This document shows positions 1 through 8,886 of a stretch of 64,000 nucleotides of DNA, one piece after another. The translations under genes and the position numbers were made by a program. Below the pieces are notes generated by a model that worked only from the letters and a program-made list of their open reading frames with translations, had not been told where the DNA came from and ran no database searches. The stretch is from the NCBI GenBank assembly GCA_002359215.1, contig DEMN01000001.1:106902-170901 (forward strand), given 5' to 3'. Every line of letters begins with the position of its first letter. Within the stretch, counting starts at the first letter, position 1. The DNA is from Flavobacteriales bacterium UBA2669 (GTDB lineage: Bacteria > Bacteroidota > Bacteroidia > Flavobacteriales_E > Vicingaceae).

Positions 1-130
1 AGCATGTACGGGAGCTAAATTATCGGTACAAATGTTTAATGAATTAAAAAGAAGAAAACAAAAATACGGTATGGTAACCATGTGTGTAGGAACTGGACAA
101 GGTGCGGCAGGAATTTATGAGATGCTTTAA
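1..130 (+). CDS. Acetyl-CoA acyltransferase (thiolase), C-terminal fragment
   Basis: The window opens inside this gene; reading from base 2 gives 42 codons and a TAA at 128-130. The visible end contains the thiolase C-terminal motif CVGTGQGAAG, whose Cys is the second active-site cysteine region of the family (the acid/base Cys in the C-x-G loop). The family carries out the last, thiolytic step of fatty-acid beta-oxidation in the cytoplasm. The neighbouring acyl-CoA dehydrogenase on the same strand supports a beta-oxidation cluster whose first genes lie to the left of the window. Substrate range cannot be judged from the fragment. Confidence 0.85.
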   Translation, partial: ACTGAKLSVQMFNELKRRKQKYGMVTMCVGTGQGAAGIYEML

Positions 131-156
131 TAATGTGAAAATGTAACAATTTGAAA

Positions 157-609
157 ATGATTAATTCTTCTGTTAAAATAATTACAACAAAAGAAACTTA
201 TCCTCTTCGTTTGGAAGTATTATGGCAGCACAAAAATAGTTTGGATGAATGTAAATTAGATATTGACGACTTGACTACTACCTTTCATGTAGGAGCATAT
301 AAAAATGGAGAAATTGTTGCGATAGGCACTTTTTTACAACAACAAAATGAAAAATTTGAAGCAACAAATCAATACCGATTAAGAGCTATGGCGAGTTCAC
401 CAAAAGTACGTGGTGAAAATTTTGGGAAACTATTAATTGAATTTGCAATAGAAGAATTAAAAAATAGGAAAGTAGATTTACTTTGGTGCGATGCCCGAAA
501 AGTAGCTCTTGGCTTTTATGAAAAAATGGGGTTTAAAATAAAAGGTGGTTTTTATGAAATCCCAATAATTGGGCCTCATAAATTGATGTATAAATTGATT
601 GACAATTAG
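157..609 (+). CDS. GNAT family N-acetyltransferase
   Basis: A protein of about 150 residues with the GNAT fold pattern: a central strand followed by the acetyl-CoA loop VRGENFGK (about residues 84-91, the R/Q-x-x-G-x-G/A motif) and a C-terminal stretch ALGFYEKMGF typical of the family's last helix and strand. I chose ATG at 157; an in-frame TTG at 151 would add two residues. It lies between the thiolase and acyl-CoA dehydrogenase genes on the same strand, so it is probably co-transcribed with them, but the family is promiscuous in substrate and the context does not define one. Its last bases run into an AT-rich stretch before the next gene. Confidence 0.8.
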   Translation: MINSSVKIITTKETYPLRLEVLWQHKNSLDECKLDIDDLTTTFHVGAYKNGEIVAIGTFLQQQNEKFEATNQYRLRAMASSPKVRGENFGKLLIEFAIEELKNRKVDLLWCDARKVALGFYEKMGFKIKGGFYEIPIIGPHKLMYKLIDN

Positions 610-661
610 AAATTGGTGGTTTGAAAGCAACAAACAACTATTAACAAATAACAAACATATT

Positions 662-2446
662 ATGGAAAACAAAGACACACTAAAAGGCGGAGAATTTTTA
701 ATTAAAGAAACAGACGCCAATTCGGTATTTATTCCCGAACAATTTGATGAAGAGCAACAAATGATTGCCTCAACCTGTATGGATTTTGTAGAGCAAGAGA
801 TTCTACCAAATATAGAGCGAATAGAAAAAATGGAAGAAGGTTATACACCTTCATTGTTAGAAAAAGCAGGTGAGTTAGGATTATTAGGAATCTCTGTTCC
901 TGAAGAATTAGGCGGCTTTGGAAAAGACTTTGTAACCAGTATGCTTACTACAGAAGTATTGGGTGGAAGCTATTCTTTTGCTGTTTCACTTTCCGCTCAT
1001 ACAGGAATTGGAACTTTGCCCATTTTGTATTATGGTAATGAAGCTCAGAAACAAAAATACATTCCAAAATTAGCTTCTGGCGAATGGAAAGCTGCCTATT
1101 GCTTAACAGAACCCGACTCCGGTTCGGATGCTAATTCCGGAAAAACCAAAGCAGTATTGAGTGAAGATGGAAAACATTACATCATAAACGGACAAAAAAT
1201 GTGGATTACCAATGGTGGTTTTGCAGATGTTTATACCGTTTTTGCAAAAATTGGCGATGATGAAAATCTTTCTGCATTTATAGTAGAGAAAGCATTTGGA
1301 GGAATTTCTTTAAACCCTGAAGAAAAGAAAATGGGAATTAAAGGTTCTTCTACTCGTCAGGTATTTTTTAACGATTGCAAAGTGCCTGCAGAAAACTTAT
1401 TGGGCGAAAGACAAGAAGGCTTTAAAATAGCGTTGAATATTTTGAACATTGGTAGAATAAAATTAGCCGGAGCTGCTATTGGTGGGGCAAAAAGAACCAT
1501 TACCGAATCAGTAAAATATGCCAATGAGCGTAACCAATTCGGCAGACCAATTGCTAAATATGGAGCTATCAAATACAAGTTAGCCGAACAAGCCATTAGA
1601 GTTTATGCTTCGGAAGCAGCTACTTACCGTTGTAGTCAGAACATTGATGATGCCATTAAATCTTTAGTAGATGGAGGAATGGATAAAGAACAGGCTACTT
1701 TAGAAGGAATCCGACAGTTTGCAGCCGAAGCAGCTATTTTAAAGGTGCATGGTTCAGAAGCCTTAGATTATGTGGTAGATGAAGGTGTTCAGATTTTTGG
1801 TGGCATGGGTTATTCAGCTGAATCACCTGTAGAAAGAGCTTATAGAGATGCTCGTATCAACAGAATTTTTGAGGGAACCAATGAAATTAACCGAATGTTA
1901 ATTGTGGATATGTTGTTGAAAAAAGCTATGAAAAATGAGTTAGATTTGATGGGGCCGGCACAAGAAGTAGCGAAAGAGTTGATGAGTATTCCTGATTTTG
2001 GTGGAACTTCGGGCAATGTATTTGAAGAAGCTCACAAACAAGTAAAAAACTTTAAGAAAGCTATTTTAATGGTTGCAGGAAGTGCAGCTCAAAAATTGAT
2101 GATGCAATTAGCAAAAGAGCAAGAAATTTTAATGAACATTGCCGATATGGTTATCGAAGCTTATGTTGCAGAATCAGTATTGTTGAGAGTAGAAAAACTA
2201 GCTCAGTTGAAAGGTGAAGCTGCTGTGGAAGATCAAATGGCCATGATGCAAGTGTATGTGTATGATGTGGCAGATAAAATCAATAAGTACGGTAAAGATG
2301 CCATTATTTCATTTGTTGAAGGCGATGAACAAAAAATGATGTTGACTGGTTTAAAACGTTTTACCAAACAAAATATGTTTAATGTAAAAGAAACCAGAAG
2401 AAAGATAGCTGATAAATTGATAGCAGAAAATAAATATTGTTACTAA
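662..2446 (+). CDS. Acyl-CoA dehydrogenase, long (VLCAD-like) form
   Basis: A 594-residue FAD enzyme catalysing the first oxidation of acyl-CoA to trans-2-enoyl-CoA. Both family signatures are visible: CLTEPDSGSDA near residues 147-157 and QIFGGMGYSAESPVERAYRD at 377-396, followed by the IFEGTNE segment holding the likely catalytic base Glu404. The chain is about 200 residues longer than short/medium-chain enzymes; the C-terminal helical extension resembles the VLCAD/ACAD9 branch. The reading frame is open upstream to 599, but that would overlap the GNAT gene; ATG at 662 gives the normal N-terminus and is preferred. Together with the thiolase it forms a fatty-acid degradation cluster. Confidence 0.92.
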   Translation: MENKDTLKGGEFLIKETDANSVFIPEQFDEEQQMIASTCMDFVEQEILPNIERIEKMEEGYTPSLLEKAGELGLLGISVPEELGGFGKDFVTSMLTTEVLGGSYSFAVSLSAHTGIGTLPILYYGNEAQKQKYIPKLASGEWKAAYCLTEPDSGSDANSGKTKAVLSEDGKHYIINGQKMWITNGGFADVYTVFAKIGDDENLSAFIVEKAFGGISLNPEEKKMGIKGSSTRQVFFNDCKVPAENLLGERQEGFKIALNILNIGRIKLAGAAIGGAKRTITESVKYANERNQFGRPIAKYGAIKYKLAEQAIRVYASEAATYRCSQNIDDAIKSLVDGGMDKEQATLEGIRQFAAEAAILKVHGSEALDYVVDEGVQIFGGMGYSAESPVERAYRDARINRIFEGTNEINRMLIVDMLLKKAMKNELDLMGPAQEVAKELMSIPDFGGTSGNVFEEAHKQVKNFKKAILMVAGSAAQKLMMQLAKEQEILMNIADMVIEAYVAESVLLRVEKLAQLKGEAAVEDQMAMMQVYVYDVADKINKYGKDAIISFVEGDEQKMMLTGLKRFTKQNMFNVKETRRKIADKLIAENKYCY

Positions 2447-2472
2447 ATTTGTGATTTTTAAAGCTACTTCTT

Positions 2473-2865
2473 TTGATAAATTTATACATAGAACAAACTC
2501 ATAAGACTCCTGAAATTGATTTCAATCTTTCTTCTGGAAAATTATCAATTTCAGGAGTATCTGTGCCTGAAAATGCTCATGAGTTTTATTTCCCAGTAAT
2601 TGAATGGCTTCAAAAAAAAATATCTGAATTTGGTTGTGAAAGCTGCGAGTTAGATTGTAAGATTAGTTATCTTAATACTAGTTCCTTACAGTTTTTAGGA
2701 GATATTTTCTTTTTAATAGATAGTTTAAAATCTAAAATTTCTAAAAAAGCAATTAGTATCAATTGGTATTACGATTCTTATGATAGTGATATGAAAGAAA
2801 CAGGAGCTGATTTTAAAGATGTGGTAGATATTAATTTTAACCTAAAGGAAGTAAAAATTACTTAA
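2473..2865 (+). CDS. DUF1987 / SiaC-family regulatory phosphoprotein
   Basis: A 130-residue protein with the DUF1987 pattern: a TP-x-I-x-F start, the strand KLSISG, the segment PENAHEFYFPVIEWL and a later SY-x-N-T-S-S motif (about residues 74-80) where the family carries its phosphorylatable Ser/Thr. In Pseudomonas, SiaC is phosphorylated by SiaB, dephosphorylated by the PP2C protein SiaA and activates the diguanylate cyclase SiaD. None of those partners is in this window. The only fitting start is TTG at 2473, which gives the expected N-terminus; no good ribosome site is visible. It overlaps the 3' end of convergent ligA by 8 bp. A paralogue lies at 30558-30947. Confidence 0.8.
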   Translation: MINLYIEQTHKTPEIDFNLSSGKLSISGVSVPENAHEFYFPVIEWLQKKISEFGCESCELDCKISYLNTSSLQFLGDIFFLIDSLKSKISKKAISINWYYDSYDSDMKETGADFKDVVDINFNLKEVKIT

Positions 2866-4873
2866 TCATTTCACTAAATTTATTTTCATCAATAATCTCT
2901 ACACCTAGCTCTTGGGCTTTTTGTGACTTACTTGGTCCCATATCTTCCCCAGCAACAATATACCTTGTTTTTTTGGAGATAGAGCTACTTACTTTACCAC
3001 CGTTTCGTTCTATCAGTTCTTTTAATTCATCTCTAGAAAACAAACTGAATTTTCCTGAAACCACAAAGGTTAACCCTTCTAATTTGTTGGTGGTATTAGA
3101 CAATTGTTCTTCCGAAAGTGAAAACTGCAAGCCTTTTTCTTTTAACTGATTAATGAGTGCTTGATTGGTTTCGTTAGCAAAAAATTGAATAATGCTTTCA
3201 GCAATTTTGTCGCCTATTTCATCTGCATTAATTAATTCTTCAAATGTAGCATCAGCTATATTTTCAATATTTTTAAAATGTTTGGCTAATTTTTTAGCAA
3301 CTGTTTCACCAACATAGCGAATGCCAATGGCAAATAATACTCGCTCAAAAGGCACTTCTTTACTTTTATTTAAACCATCTAAGATATTTTGCACTTTCTT
3401 TTCTTTAAAACCTTCTAATGCAAATAGTTGTTCAAAAGTGAGTTTATATAAATCAGCACTATTCTTAATTAAGTTTTTATCTACCAAAAGATCTATGGTT
3501 TCTTCTCCCAAACCATCAATATTCATAGCTTTTCGGCTGATAAAATGGGTGATTTTACCTTTAATTTGTGGAGGGCAACCCCATTCGTTCGGACAAAAAT
3601 GTTTTGCATCTCCTTCAGTTCTTACAAGTGCTGTATTGCATTCCGGGCAATGGGTAATGTAGGTTACGGGTTCAGAAAAGATATCTCGTTGAGTAGCTTC
3701 AATACCTACAATTTTCGGAATGATTTCTCCGCCTTTTTCCACTAAAACAGTATCGTTTATTCTAATGTCTAGTTTTTCAATTTGGTCGGCATTGTGCAAC
3801 GAAGCTCTTTTTACTGTAGTTCCTGCCAATAATACAGGTTGTAAATTAGCAACAGGTGTAATAGCTCCTGTTCTTCCTACCTGATAAGTAATTTCCAACA
3901 ATTTAGTTTTTACTTGCTCAGCTTTAAATTTATAAGCAATAGCCCATTTTGGCGATTTAGCTGTCATGCCCAGCTCTTGCTGCTTGTCGTAGTTGTTTAC
4001 TTTAATAACTACACCATCTATATCAAAATCTAACTCGTGTCGGGCGTTATCCCAATAGTTGATAAACTCAAAAATTTCATCAATCGATTGGCATTTTGTA
4101 ATATATTTTTTCTCTGATAAAGGCACTTTAAACCCCCATTCTTTAGCTTTTTCAATAGCTTGCATGTGAGTAGTAAAAGGTAAGTTTTCTCCTAATACAA
4201 AATATAAATAAGAATCTAACTTACGTTGTGCTACAATGGTAGAATCTTGCATTTTTATTGTTCCAGAAGCAGTATTTCTGGCATTAGCATAAAGTTGTTC
4301 GCCAATTTCTTCTTTTTCTTTGTTAAGTTGTTCAAAGGCTTTTTTAGGCATAAATATTTCGCCTCTAATTTCAAATTCTTCAGGAAAATTGCCTTTTAAT
4401 TGTAAGGGAATAGAACGGATGGTTTTCACATTTTCAGTAATATTATCTCCTTGAACACCATCTCCACGAGTAACTGCCTGAAAAAGTTTGCCATTTTTAT
4501 AAGTGATGCCAATAGCTACTCCATCATATTTTAATTCGCACACATATTCTATATTTCCATCTACTAATTTTTTAATTCTATTTTCAAAATCGGTAATTTC
4601 TTCTTTACTATAACTGTTGCTCAAAGAGAGCATGGGATATTTGTGTTTTACAGTCTCAAAATTTTTAGTAATAGCACCGCCAACACGTTTGGTAGGTGAG
4701 TTTTCATCAGCAAACTCAGGGTATTGTCTTTCTAATTGTTGTAATTCTTCTAACAACATATCAAATTCATAATCGCTAATGGTTGGATTAGAAAGCACGT
4801 AGTAATTATAGTTGTGCTGATTAATTGCTGCTGATAAATCTTTTATTTTTTGTTGAGCTTCTTGTTCAGTCAT
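2858..4873 (-). CDS. ligA: NAD+-dependent DNA ligase
   Basis: A 671-residue full-length LigA that seals nicks during replication and repair. The adenylation motif ELKYDG places the AMP-accepting lysine at residue 115. The four zinc-binding cysteines are at 409, 412, 427 and 433, followed by helix-hairpin-helix repeats (about 440-580) and a C-terminal BRCT domain (about 590-671) with the VVSGKFS start. Length and domain order are normal. The start ATG is followed by the usual short helical Ia region that binds NAD+. It is transcribed alone on the minus strand, divergent from the TPR gene. Confidence 0.97.
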   Translation of the reverse strand: MTEQEAQQKIKDLSAAINQHNYNYYVLSNPTISDYEFDMLLEELQQLERQYPEFADENSPTKRVGGAITKNFETVKHKYPMLSLSNSYSKEEITDFENRIKKLVDGNIEYVCELKYDGVAIGITYKNGKLFQAVTRGDGVQGDNITENVKTIRSIPLQLKGNFPEEFEIRGEIFMPKKAFEQLNKEKEEIGEQLYANARNTASGTIKMQDSTIVAQRKLDSYLYFVLGENLPFTTHMQAIEKAKEWGFKVPLSEKKYITKCQSIDEIFEFINYWDNARHELDFDIDGVVIKVNNYDKQQELGMTAKSPKWAIAYKFKAEQVKTKLLEITYQVGRTGAITPVANLQPVLLAGTTVKRASLHNADQIEKLDIRINDTVLVEKGGEIIPKIVGIEATQRDIFSEPVTYITHCPECNTALVRTEGDAKHFCPNEWGCPPQIKGKITHFISRKAMNIDGLGEETIDLLVDKNLIKNSADLYKLTFEQLFALEGFKEKKVQNILDGLNKSKEVPFERVLFAIGIRYVGETVAKKLAKHFKNIENIADATFEELINADEIGDKIAESIIQFFANETNQALINQLKEKGLQFSLSEEQLSNTTNKLEGLTFVVSGKFSLFSRDELKELIERNGGKVSSSISKKTRYIVAGEDMGPSKSQKAQELGVEIIDENKFSEMIK

Positions 4874-4999
4874 TTTAGTTGCAAAGATGATGAGTTTATA
4901 AGGTTAATTTTTTTACAATCGAGCTTATGTTTCTTTAACTCCGAAATTAAAAAAAATACGTTTATCATTTGGTAATTTTACAAAACTATTTTTTGGATT

Positions 5000-5659
5000 A
5001 TGGATACACTGGAACAAGGAAAAAAACATTTTGAAGAAGAGAATTATAGTGAGGCAGTAAAAAGCCTTACGGATTTTCTTACTGAAAATATAAATCATGC
5101 AGATGCACTGTTTTTCAGGGCAATATGCTACCGAAAATTAGGAGATTATAATAGCTCCATCATAGACTTTACGGCAGTATTGAAAAAACTACCTGAAGAA
5201 GCTACCATTTATAGCGAAAGAGGTGTTTCTTACTTCCATAATAAACAAATAGATTTATCTTTAAAAGACATGGATAAAGCGGTGGAATTGGAACCAAACA
5301 AAGCTTATCGTTATTCTAGTAGAGCTTTTATAAAAGCTTATGAAGATGTTGATGCAGCAATTGCCGACTACAAAAAAGCCATAGAAATAGATCCAAAAGA
5401 TGAAATTTCGTTCAATAATTTAGGATTGCTGGAAGAAAATTCCGGTAGATATAAAGAAGCTCAGGAACACTATAAAAAATCTAATGAAATTATTGGTTAC
5501 GACCCCGAAACGAGGCAACAAAAAGATGAACAAGAAGAAATACCACTAACACCTAATGAACAACCTACCTTTGGAAGTGTATTTGCCAGTGTTTTTACCT
5601 CTAACGCTGCCCGTAAAGATTTTTGGGATTTTGTAAAAAAGATTTTTGGGAAGGGTTAA
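5000..5659 (+). CDS. Tetratricopeptide-repeat protein
   Basis: A 219-residue protein made largely of TPR units: matches to the A-x-x-x-x-x-A-I/L-x-L-x-P pattern recur about every 34 residues between residues 1 and 165 (for example VELEPN near 90 and IEIDPK near 125). It has no signal peptide or membrane segment, so it is probably a cytoplasmic scaffold. The C-terminal 50 residues are charged and then aromatic (DFWDFVKK). The partner cannot be named. Its TAA stop shares the palindromic TTAA with the stop of convergent folB, a 4-bp overlap. Confidence 0.8.
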   Translation: MDTLEQGKKHFEEENYSEAVKSLTDFLTENINHADALFFRAICYRKLGDYNSSIIDFTAVLKKLPEEATIYSERGVSYFHNKQIDLSLKDMDKAVELEPNKAYRYSSRAFIKAYEDVDAAIADYKKAIEIDPKDEISFNNLGLLEENSGRYKEAQEHYKKSNEIIGYDPETRQQKDEQEEIPLTPNEQPTFGSVFASVFTSNAARKDFWDFVKKIFGKG

Positions 5660-6018
5660 TTTTTTCTCTCTTGCTCCAATTGCACACTTACGCTATCAAT
5701 ATGTCCGCCAAGGGGAACGTTGAGTTTAGAAACTTTGATTTTGATTTTATCTATGGTAGGAAACTCAGCAAAAAGTGCATTAATACAACGCTGAGAAACG
5801 TGTTCTAAAATTTTAGATGGAATAGCCATCTGTTGTTTGATAACCTGAAAAGCAGCTTGGTAGTTTACTGTGTCGTGGATATTGTCGGTTTGTGAAGGAG
5901 TAGTTAAATCTACATCTAACTCTACATTTACTAAAAAGTTGGTGCCAATAGCCGTTTCTTCTTTAAAACAACCATGATACGCGTAAATTTTTATTCCTTC
6001 AACAAATATTTTTCCCAT
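5656..6018 (-). CDS. folB: Dihydroneopterin aldolase
   Basis: A 120-residue folate-pathway enzyme that cleaves 7,8-dihydroneopterin to 6-hydroxymethyl-dihydropterin and glycolaldehyde. The N-terminal VEGIKIYAYHGCFKEE (residues 6-21) carries the family's conserved Y-x-x-HG-x-x-x-x-E pattern, with the pterin-binding Glu; the catalytic Lys is in VSKLNVPLGG near residue 98. Length is that of the single-domain FolB family. The neighbouring gltX on the same strand is separated by about 120 bp containing a mini-repeat, so co-transcription is uncertain. Confidence 0.92.
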   Translation of the reverse strand: MGKIFVEGIKIYAYHGCFKEETAIGTNFLVNVELDVDLTTPSQTDNIHDTVNYQAAFQVIKQQMAIPSKILEHVSQRCINALFAEFPTIDKIKIKVSKLNVPLGGHIDSVSVQLEQERKN

Positions 6019-6073
6019 AGTTTTTTAAGTTTACAGTCATCAGTTCACAGTCTTCAATAGGCAATGGAAAAAA

Positions 6074-6097
6074 TTGCGTCTTTGCGTCTTTGCGAGA
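6074..6097. repeat. Short intergenic repeat, three 8-bp units
   Basis: Between folB and gltX the sequence TTGCGTCT TTGCGTCT TTGCGAGA repeats an 8-bp unit three times. It is richer in G and C than its AT-rich surroundings, and the flanks (6030-6056) contain short CAGT-type near-repeats. From memory, very similar 'tttgcgtctttgcgag' strings are scattered through intergenic DNA of many Bacteroidota. I see no ORF or clear RNA structure here. Function is unknown. Confidence 0.5.
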
Positions 6098-6139
6098 TAA
6101 CGAGTAATCTGTAATATCAACAGTTAATTGTTATATTTT

Positions 6140-7672
6140 CTAATTAGCAATCTTTTCCATTCCAACATCTATCCTTCTTAAAGTTTCTTCTTTACCTAAT
6201 AATGCACAGATTTCAAACATAGAAGGTCCCATTCCCATTCCGGTTACCAACACTCTAAAGTTAGGCAACACCGCTCCAAAACCCAATCCTTTTTCTTCTA
6301 TAAAGCTTTTAAAAGCTACTTCAATATTAGTTGCGTTAAAGTCTATAATATTTTCTAATACCGTTCTTAATTCTTTAATGATTTCAGGTGTTTCAGGCTT
6401 CCATTTTTTGTTTATGGTTTGCTCGTCATAAATGGTTGGAGCAACAAATAAATAGTCTTCAGCCAACAAATCATTAATAAAAACGGCTCTTTCTTTCATT
6501 AATCCGCAATATTGTGATAGAAAACTATCACTAGGCATTGCAAAACCTTTTTCTGCTACTAATGGTTTAACAAATGCTGCTAATTCTTCGTTAGATTTAT
6601 TCCTTAAATATTGAGCGTTAAACCACCTAGTTTTTTCGGGGTCGAATTTTGAACCTGATTTACCTACTTTTTCTAATGAGAAAGCTTGAATTAATTCTTC
6701 CATAGAAAAAATCTCTTGAGTAGTTCCTGGGTTCCATCCTAATAATGCCAACATATTGATAAAAGCATCAGGAAAATAACCACTTTCTCTGTAGCCCGAA
6801 GAAACTTCTCCTTCAGGAGATGTCCATTGAATGGGAAAAACAGGAAATCCTAGTCTGTCGCCATCACGTTTGCTTAATTTACCATTGCCATCAGGTTTTA
6901 AAATTAATGGCAAGTGAGCAAATTGAGGCATTACATCTTCCCAACCTAAATATTGGTACAACAACACGTGCAAAGGACCAGATGGCAACCATTCTTCACC
7001 TCTAATAACGTGTGTAATTTTCATTAAATAATCATCTACAATATTTGCCATGTGGTAGGTAGGCATGCCATCAGATTTGTACAACACCTTATCATCTAAA
7101 TTGGTTGTTTGAACCACTACCCAACCTCTAATTAAATCTTTAAACTTTATCTCTTCGTTTCGAGGGATTTTAATTCTCACCACATAAGGTTCGTTGTTGT
7201 CCAATCTTTTTTGAACTTCCTCAGCAGAAAGAGAAAGCGAGTTTTTCATGGAATTTCGGGTATTGATGTTGTATTGAGGAGCAGCAACACCTGCTTTTTT
7301 TAGGTTTTCACGCATTTCTTCCAATTCTTCAGGAGTATCAAAAGCGTAATAAGCATGACCCGATGTTAATAACTGATCAACGTATTTTTTATAAATTCCG
7401 GCTTCTTTTCTTTCGGACTGACGGTAAGGACCATAGTCTCCACCAACTCCAACACCTTCGTCAATTTTTAAACCGCTCCATTTCAACGCTTCAAGAATGT
7501 AATCTTCGGCACCTTTTACATAGCGAGTTTGGTCAGTATCTTCAATACGTAACAAAAAATCGCCACCGTGTTTTTTTGCAAACAAATAGTTATACAATGC
7601 TGTTCTAACACCTCCAATGTGCAAAGGTCCTGTCGGACTTGGGGCAAATCTTACTCTAACTTTTCTTTCCAT
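6140..7672 (-). CDS. gltX: Glutamyl-tRNA synthetase
   Basis: A 510-residue class I aminoacyl-tRNA synthetase charging tRNA-Glu. The HIGH motif is HIGG at residues 18-21 and the KMSKS motif is KLSKR at 265-269; FLLRIEDTD follows the first motif as in all GluRS. The C-terminal anticodon-binding helical domain is complete. gatB is also in this window (56.4-57.9 kb), so Glu-tRNA made by this enzyme could feed an indirect Gln-tRNA route, but whether the enzyme is non-discriminating cannot be read from sequence alone. A -7 type promoter box lies 20 bp upstream. Confidence 0.97.
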   Translation of the reverse strand: MERKVRVRFAPSPTGPLHIGGVRTALYNYLFAKKHGGDFLLRIEDTDQTRYVKGAEDYILEALKWSGLKIDEGVGVGGDYGPYRQSERKEAGIYKKYVDQLLTSGHAYYAFDTPEELEEMRENLKKAGVAAPQYNINTRNSMKNSLSLSAEEVQKRLDNNEPYVVRIKIPRNEEIKFKDLIRGWVVVQTTNLDDKVLYKSDGMPTYHMANIVDDYLMKITHVIRGEEWLPSGPLHVLLYQYLGWEDVMPQFAHLPLILKPDGNGKLSKRDGDRLGFPVFPIQWTSPEGEVSSGYRESGYFPDAFINMLALLGWNPGTTQEIFSMEELIQAFSLEKVGKSGSKFDPEKTRWFNAQYLRNKSNEELAAFVKPLVAEKGFAMPSDSFLSQYCGLMKERAVFINDLLAEDYLFVAPTIYDEQTINKKWKPETPEIIKELRTVLENIIDFNATNIEVAFKSFIEEKGLGFGAVLPNFRVLVTGMGMGPSMFEICALLGKEETLRRIDVGMEKIAN

Positions 7673-7691
7673 AAGGCTAAAATTTAAGGAG

Positions 7692-7699
7692 CAAAATTA
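7692..7699 (-). promoter_or_regulatory. Candidate -7 box for gltX
   Basis: On the minus strand the sequence is TAATTTTG, an exact match to the Bacteroidota -7 consensus TAnnTTTG, placed 20 bp before the gltX ATG. No TTG is found at the expected 17-23 bp upstream, so only half of the promoter is supported. Confidence 0.4.
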
Positions 7700-7906
7700 A
7701 TATTTATAGCGTAAGAAAAGTGTATAAAATAGGATAAAAAAAGAATGCGTTATTTTGGTGTTAGTGAGATTGGTTATAGTTGGTTTAATAAAGGAAGTAA
7801 TATAATGTTGTTGTTAGAATAGCAGGTCATTGAAGTTTTTTGAAGAGGAAGTGGTAATTATTTATTTTATATGAGGGTTGTCTAGCGGATGGCATGAAAT
7901 ATAGAA

Positions 7907-7950
7907 AAAGAAAGTATTACAAATGTTACAACATTTGTAATACTTTCTTT
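7907..7950 (-). terminator. Perfect 21-bp hairpin, likely terminator
   Basis: The bases 7907-7927 and 7930-7950 are exact reverse complements separated by only two bases, giving a 21-bp AT-rich stem. It starts 12 bp beyond the stop codon of the minus-strand lipoprotein gene. Read on that strand the 3' side runs into TTTTTCTAT, a weak U tract, so it would work as an intrinsic terminator. The remaining DNA up to gltX (7700-7906) shows no gene. Confidence 0.7.
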
Positions 7951-7961
7951 GAAGTTAATGG

Positions 7962-8252
7962 TTAAAGTATGCAATCCATTTTGTCTCCTTCAGCTATTAA
8001 TTGATCATTAGTATATTTTCCTTCATCAATAGCTTTGTCAATGGCATCATTGAATTTGTCTATTTCATTATTTAGTGCGTCATATTCTGCATCAGATAAA
8101 TGATCTGAATTATCAAGTTGATTGTATAAGTCGCAAAGACAAGTTGCTGCACTAACTAGTTCAGATGCATCACATTTTTTACTATTGCTAGCCTCACCAC
8201 AAGAAGCTAAGAAGATGGCTACGAAAGAACCTAGGATAATTATTTTTTTCAT
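7962..8252 (-). CDS. Small Cys-containing lipoprotein, unknown function
   Basis: A 96-residue protein with a clear lipoprotein signal: MKK, a hydrophobic run, then the lipobox LASC with Cys18. The mature part is short, acidic and predicted helical, with four further cysteines (for example the C-x-C in ATCLCDLY and a Cys three residues from the end) that could pair in the periplasm. I do not recognise a family. It stands alone, with its own terminator hairpin directly downstream, and the next gene diverges. Membrane anchoring is well supported; function is not. Confidence 0.7.
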   Translation of the reverse strand: MKKIIILGSFVAIFLASCGEASNSKKCDASELVSAATCLCDLYNQLDNSDHLSDAEYDALNNEIDKFNDAIDKAIDEGKYTNDQLIAEGDKMDCIL

Positions 8253-8375
8253 AACGTATTGATTTTAAGTTTCGACAAATATATCAAAATAAATATAGGA
8301 TAACTAATTTATTAAACAGGTAAGGTAAGTGTTATAAAATAGAATAATTCATTTTAAACTTTCCAAAAGTTATTT

Positions 8376-8383
8376 TACTTTTG
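8376..8383 (+). promoter_or_regulatory. Candidate -7 box abutting an ATG
   Basis: TACTTTTG is an exact match to TAnnTTTG and ends 7 bp before the ATG of the acetyltransferase at 8391. Transcription would start at or within a few bases of the start codon, implying a leaderless or nearly leaderless mRNA. There is no TTG at the normal distance upstream. Confidence 0.35.
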
Positions 8384-8390
8384 ACTATAT

Positions 8391-8882
8391 ATGAACGTAA
8401 GTTTCAAATCTATAGAAAAATCAGATTTAGCGGAAGTTACTGCTATTTATAATTATTATGTAGAAAATTCTACAGCGACTTTTCATTTACAAGCTGTTAC
8501 CGAGCAGGAGATGGAGCAAACACTTTGTTTAGGACATCCTGTTTATCAATCTTTTGTTATTCTATCTGATGATAAAATTGCTGGTTTTTGTTATTTAGGG
8601 CAGTTTCGTAAAAAAGAAGCTTACGATATTTCTGTCGAAGTAACCTTATATATAAAGCCAGCATTTACAGGTAAACAAATTGGTGTTGAGGTTTTATCTT
8701 TTATGGAAAAAACGGCTAAAAACTTAGGATTAAAAAATCTAATAGGGGTAATTACCTCGGAAAATGTAGGAAGTTTAAAATTATTTGAACGTTGCGGCTA
8801 TTTTAAATGTGGACATCTTAAAAATATAGGAATTAAATTCGGCAGAGCCTTAGATGTAATTTCTTATCAGAAAGAGATTTGA
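8391..8882 (+). CDS. GNAT acetyltransferase, phosphinothricin-acetyltransferase-like
   Basis: A 163-residue GNAT protein. The pattern AIYNYYVENSTATF (about residues 19-32) is typical of the Pat/MnaT (YncA) branch, which acetylates phosphinothricin, methionine sulfone or related amino acids; the strand SVEVTLYIKPAFTGKQIGVE holds the acetyl-CoA loop, and N-VGSLKLFERCGY is the conserved C-terminal helix. In most of this branch the loop reads R/Q-G-x-G-I/V-G; here it is FTGKQIG, slightly divergent. The true substrate is unknown; detoxification of an amino acid analogue is an inference from family. It converges with the VOC gene, 4 bp apart. Confidence 0.8.
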   Translation: MNVSFKSIEKSDLAEVTAIYNYYVENSTATFHLQAVTEQEMEQTLCLGHPVYQSFVILSDDKIAGFCYLGQFRKKEAYDISVEVTLYIKPAFTGKQIGVEVLSFMEKTAKNLGLKNLIGVITSENVGSLKLFERCGYFKCGHLKNIGIKFGRALDVISYQKEI

Positions 8883-8886
8883 TTTA

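Noticed and set aside
599..661. Longer start for the acyl-CoA dehydrogenase
   Set aside because: It would overlap the GNAT coding end and adds an unrelated leader; ATG at 662 fits the family.
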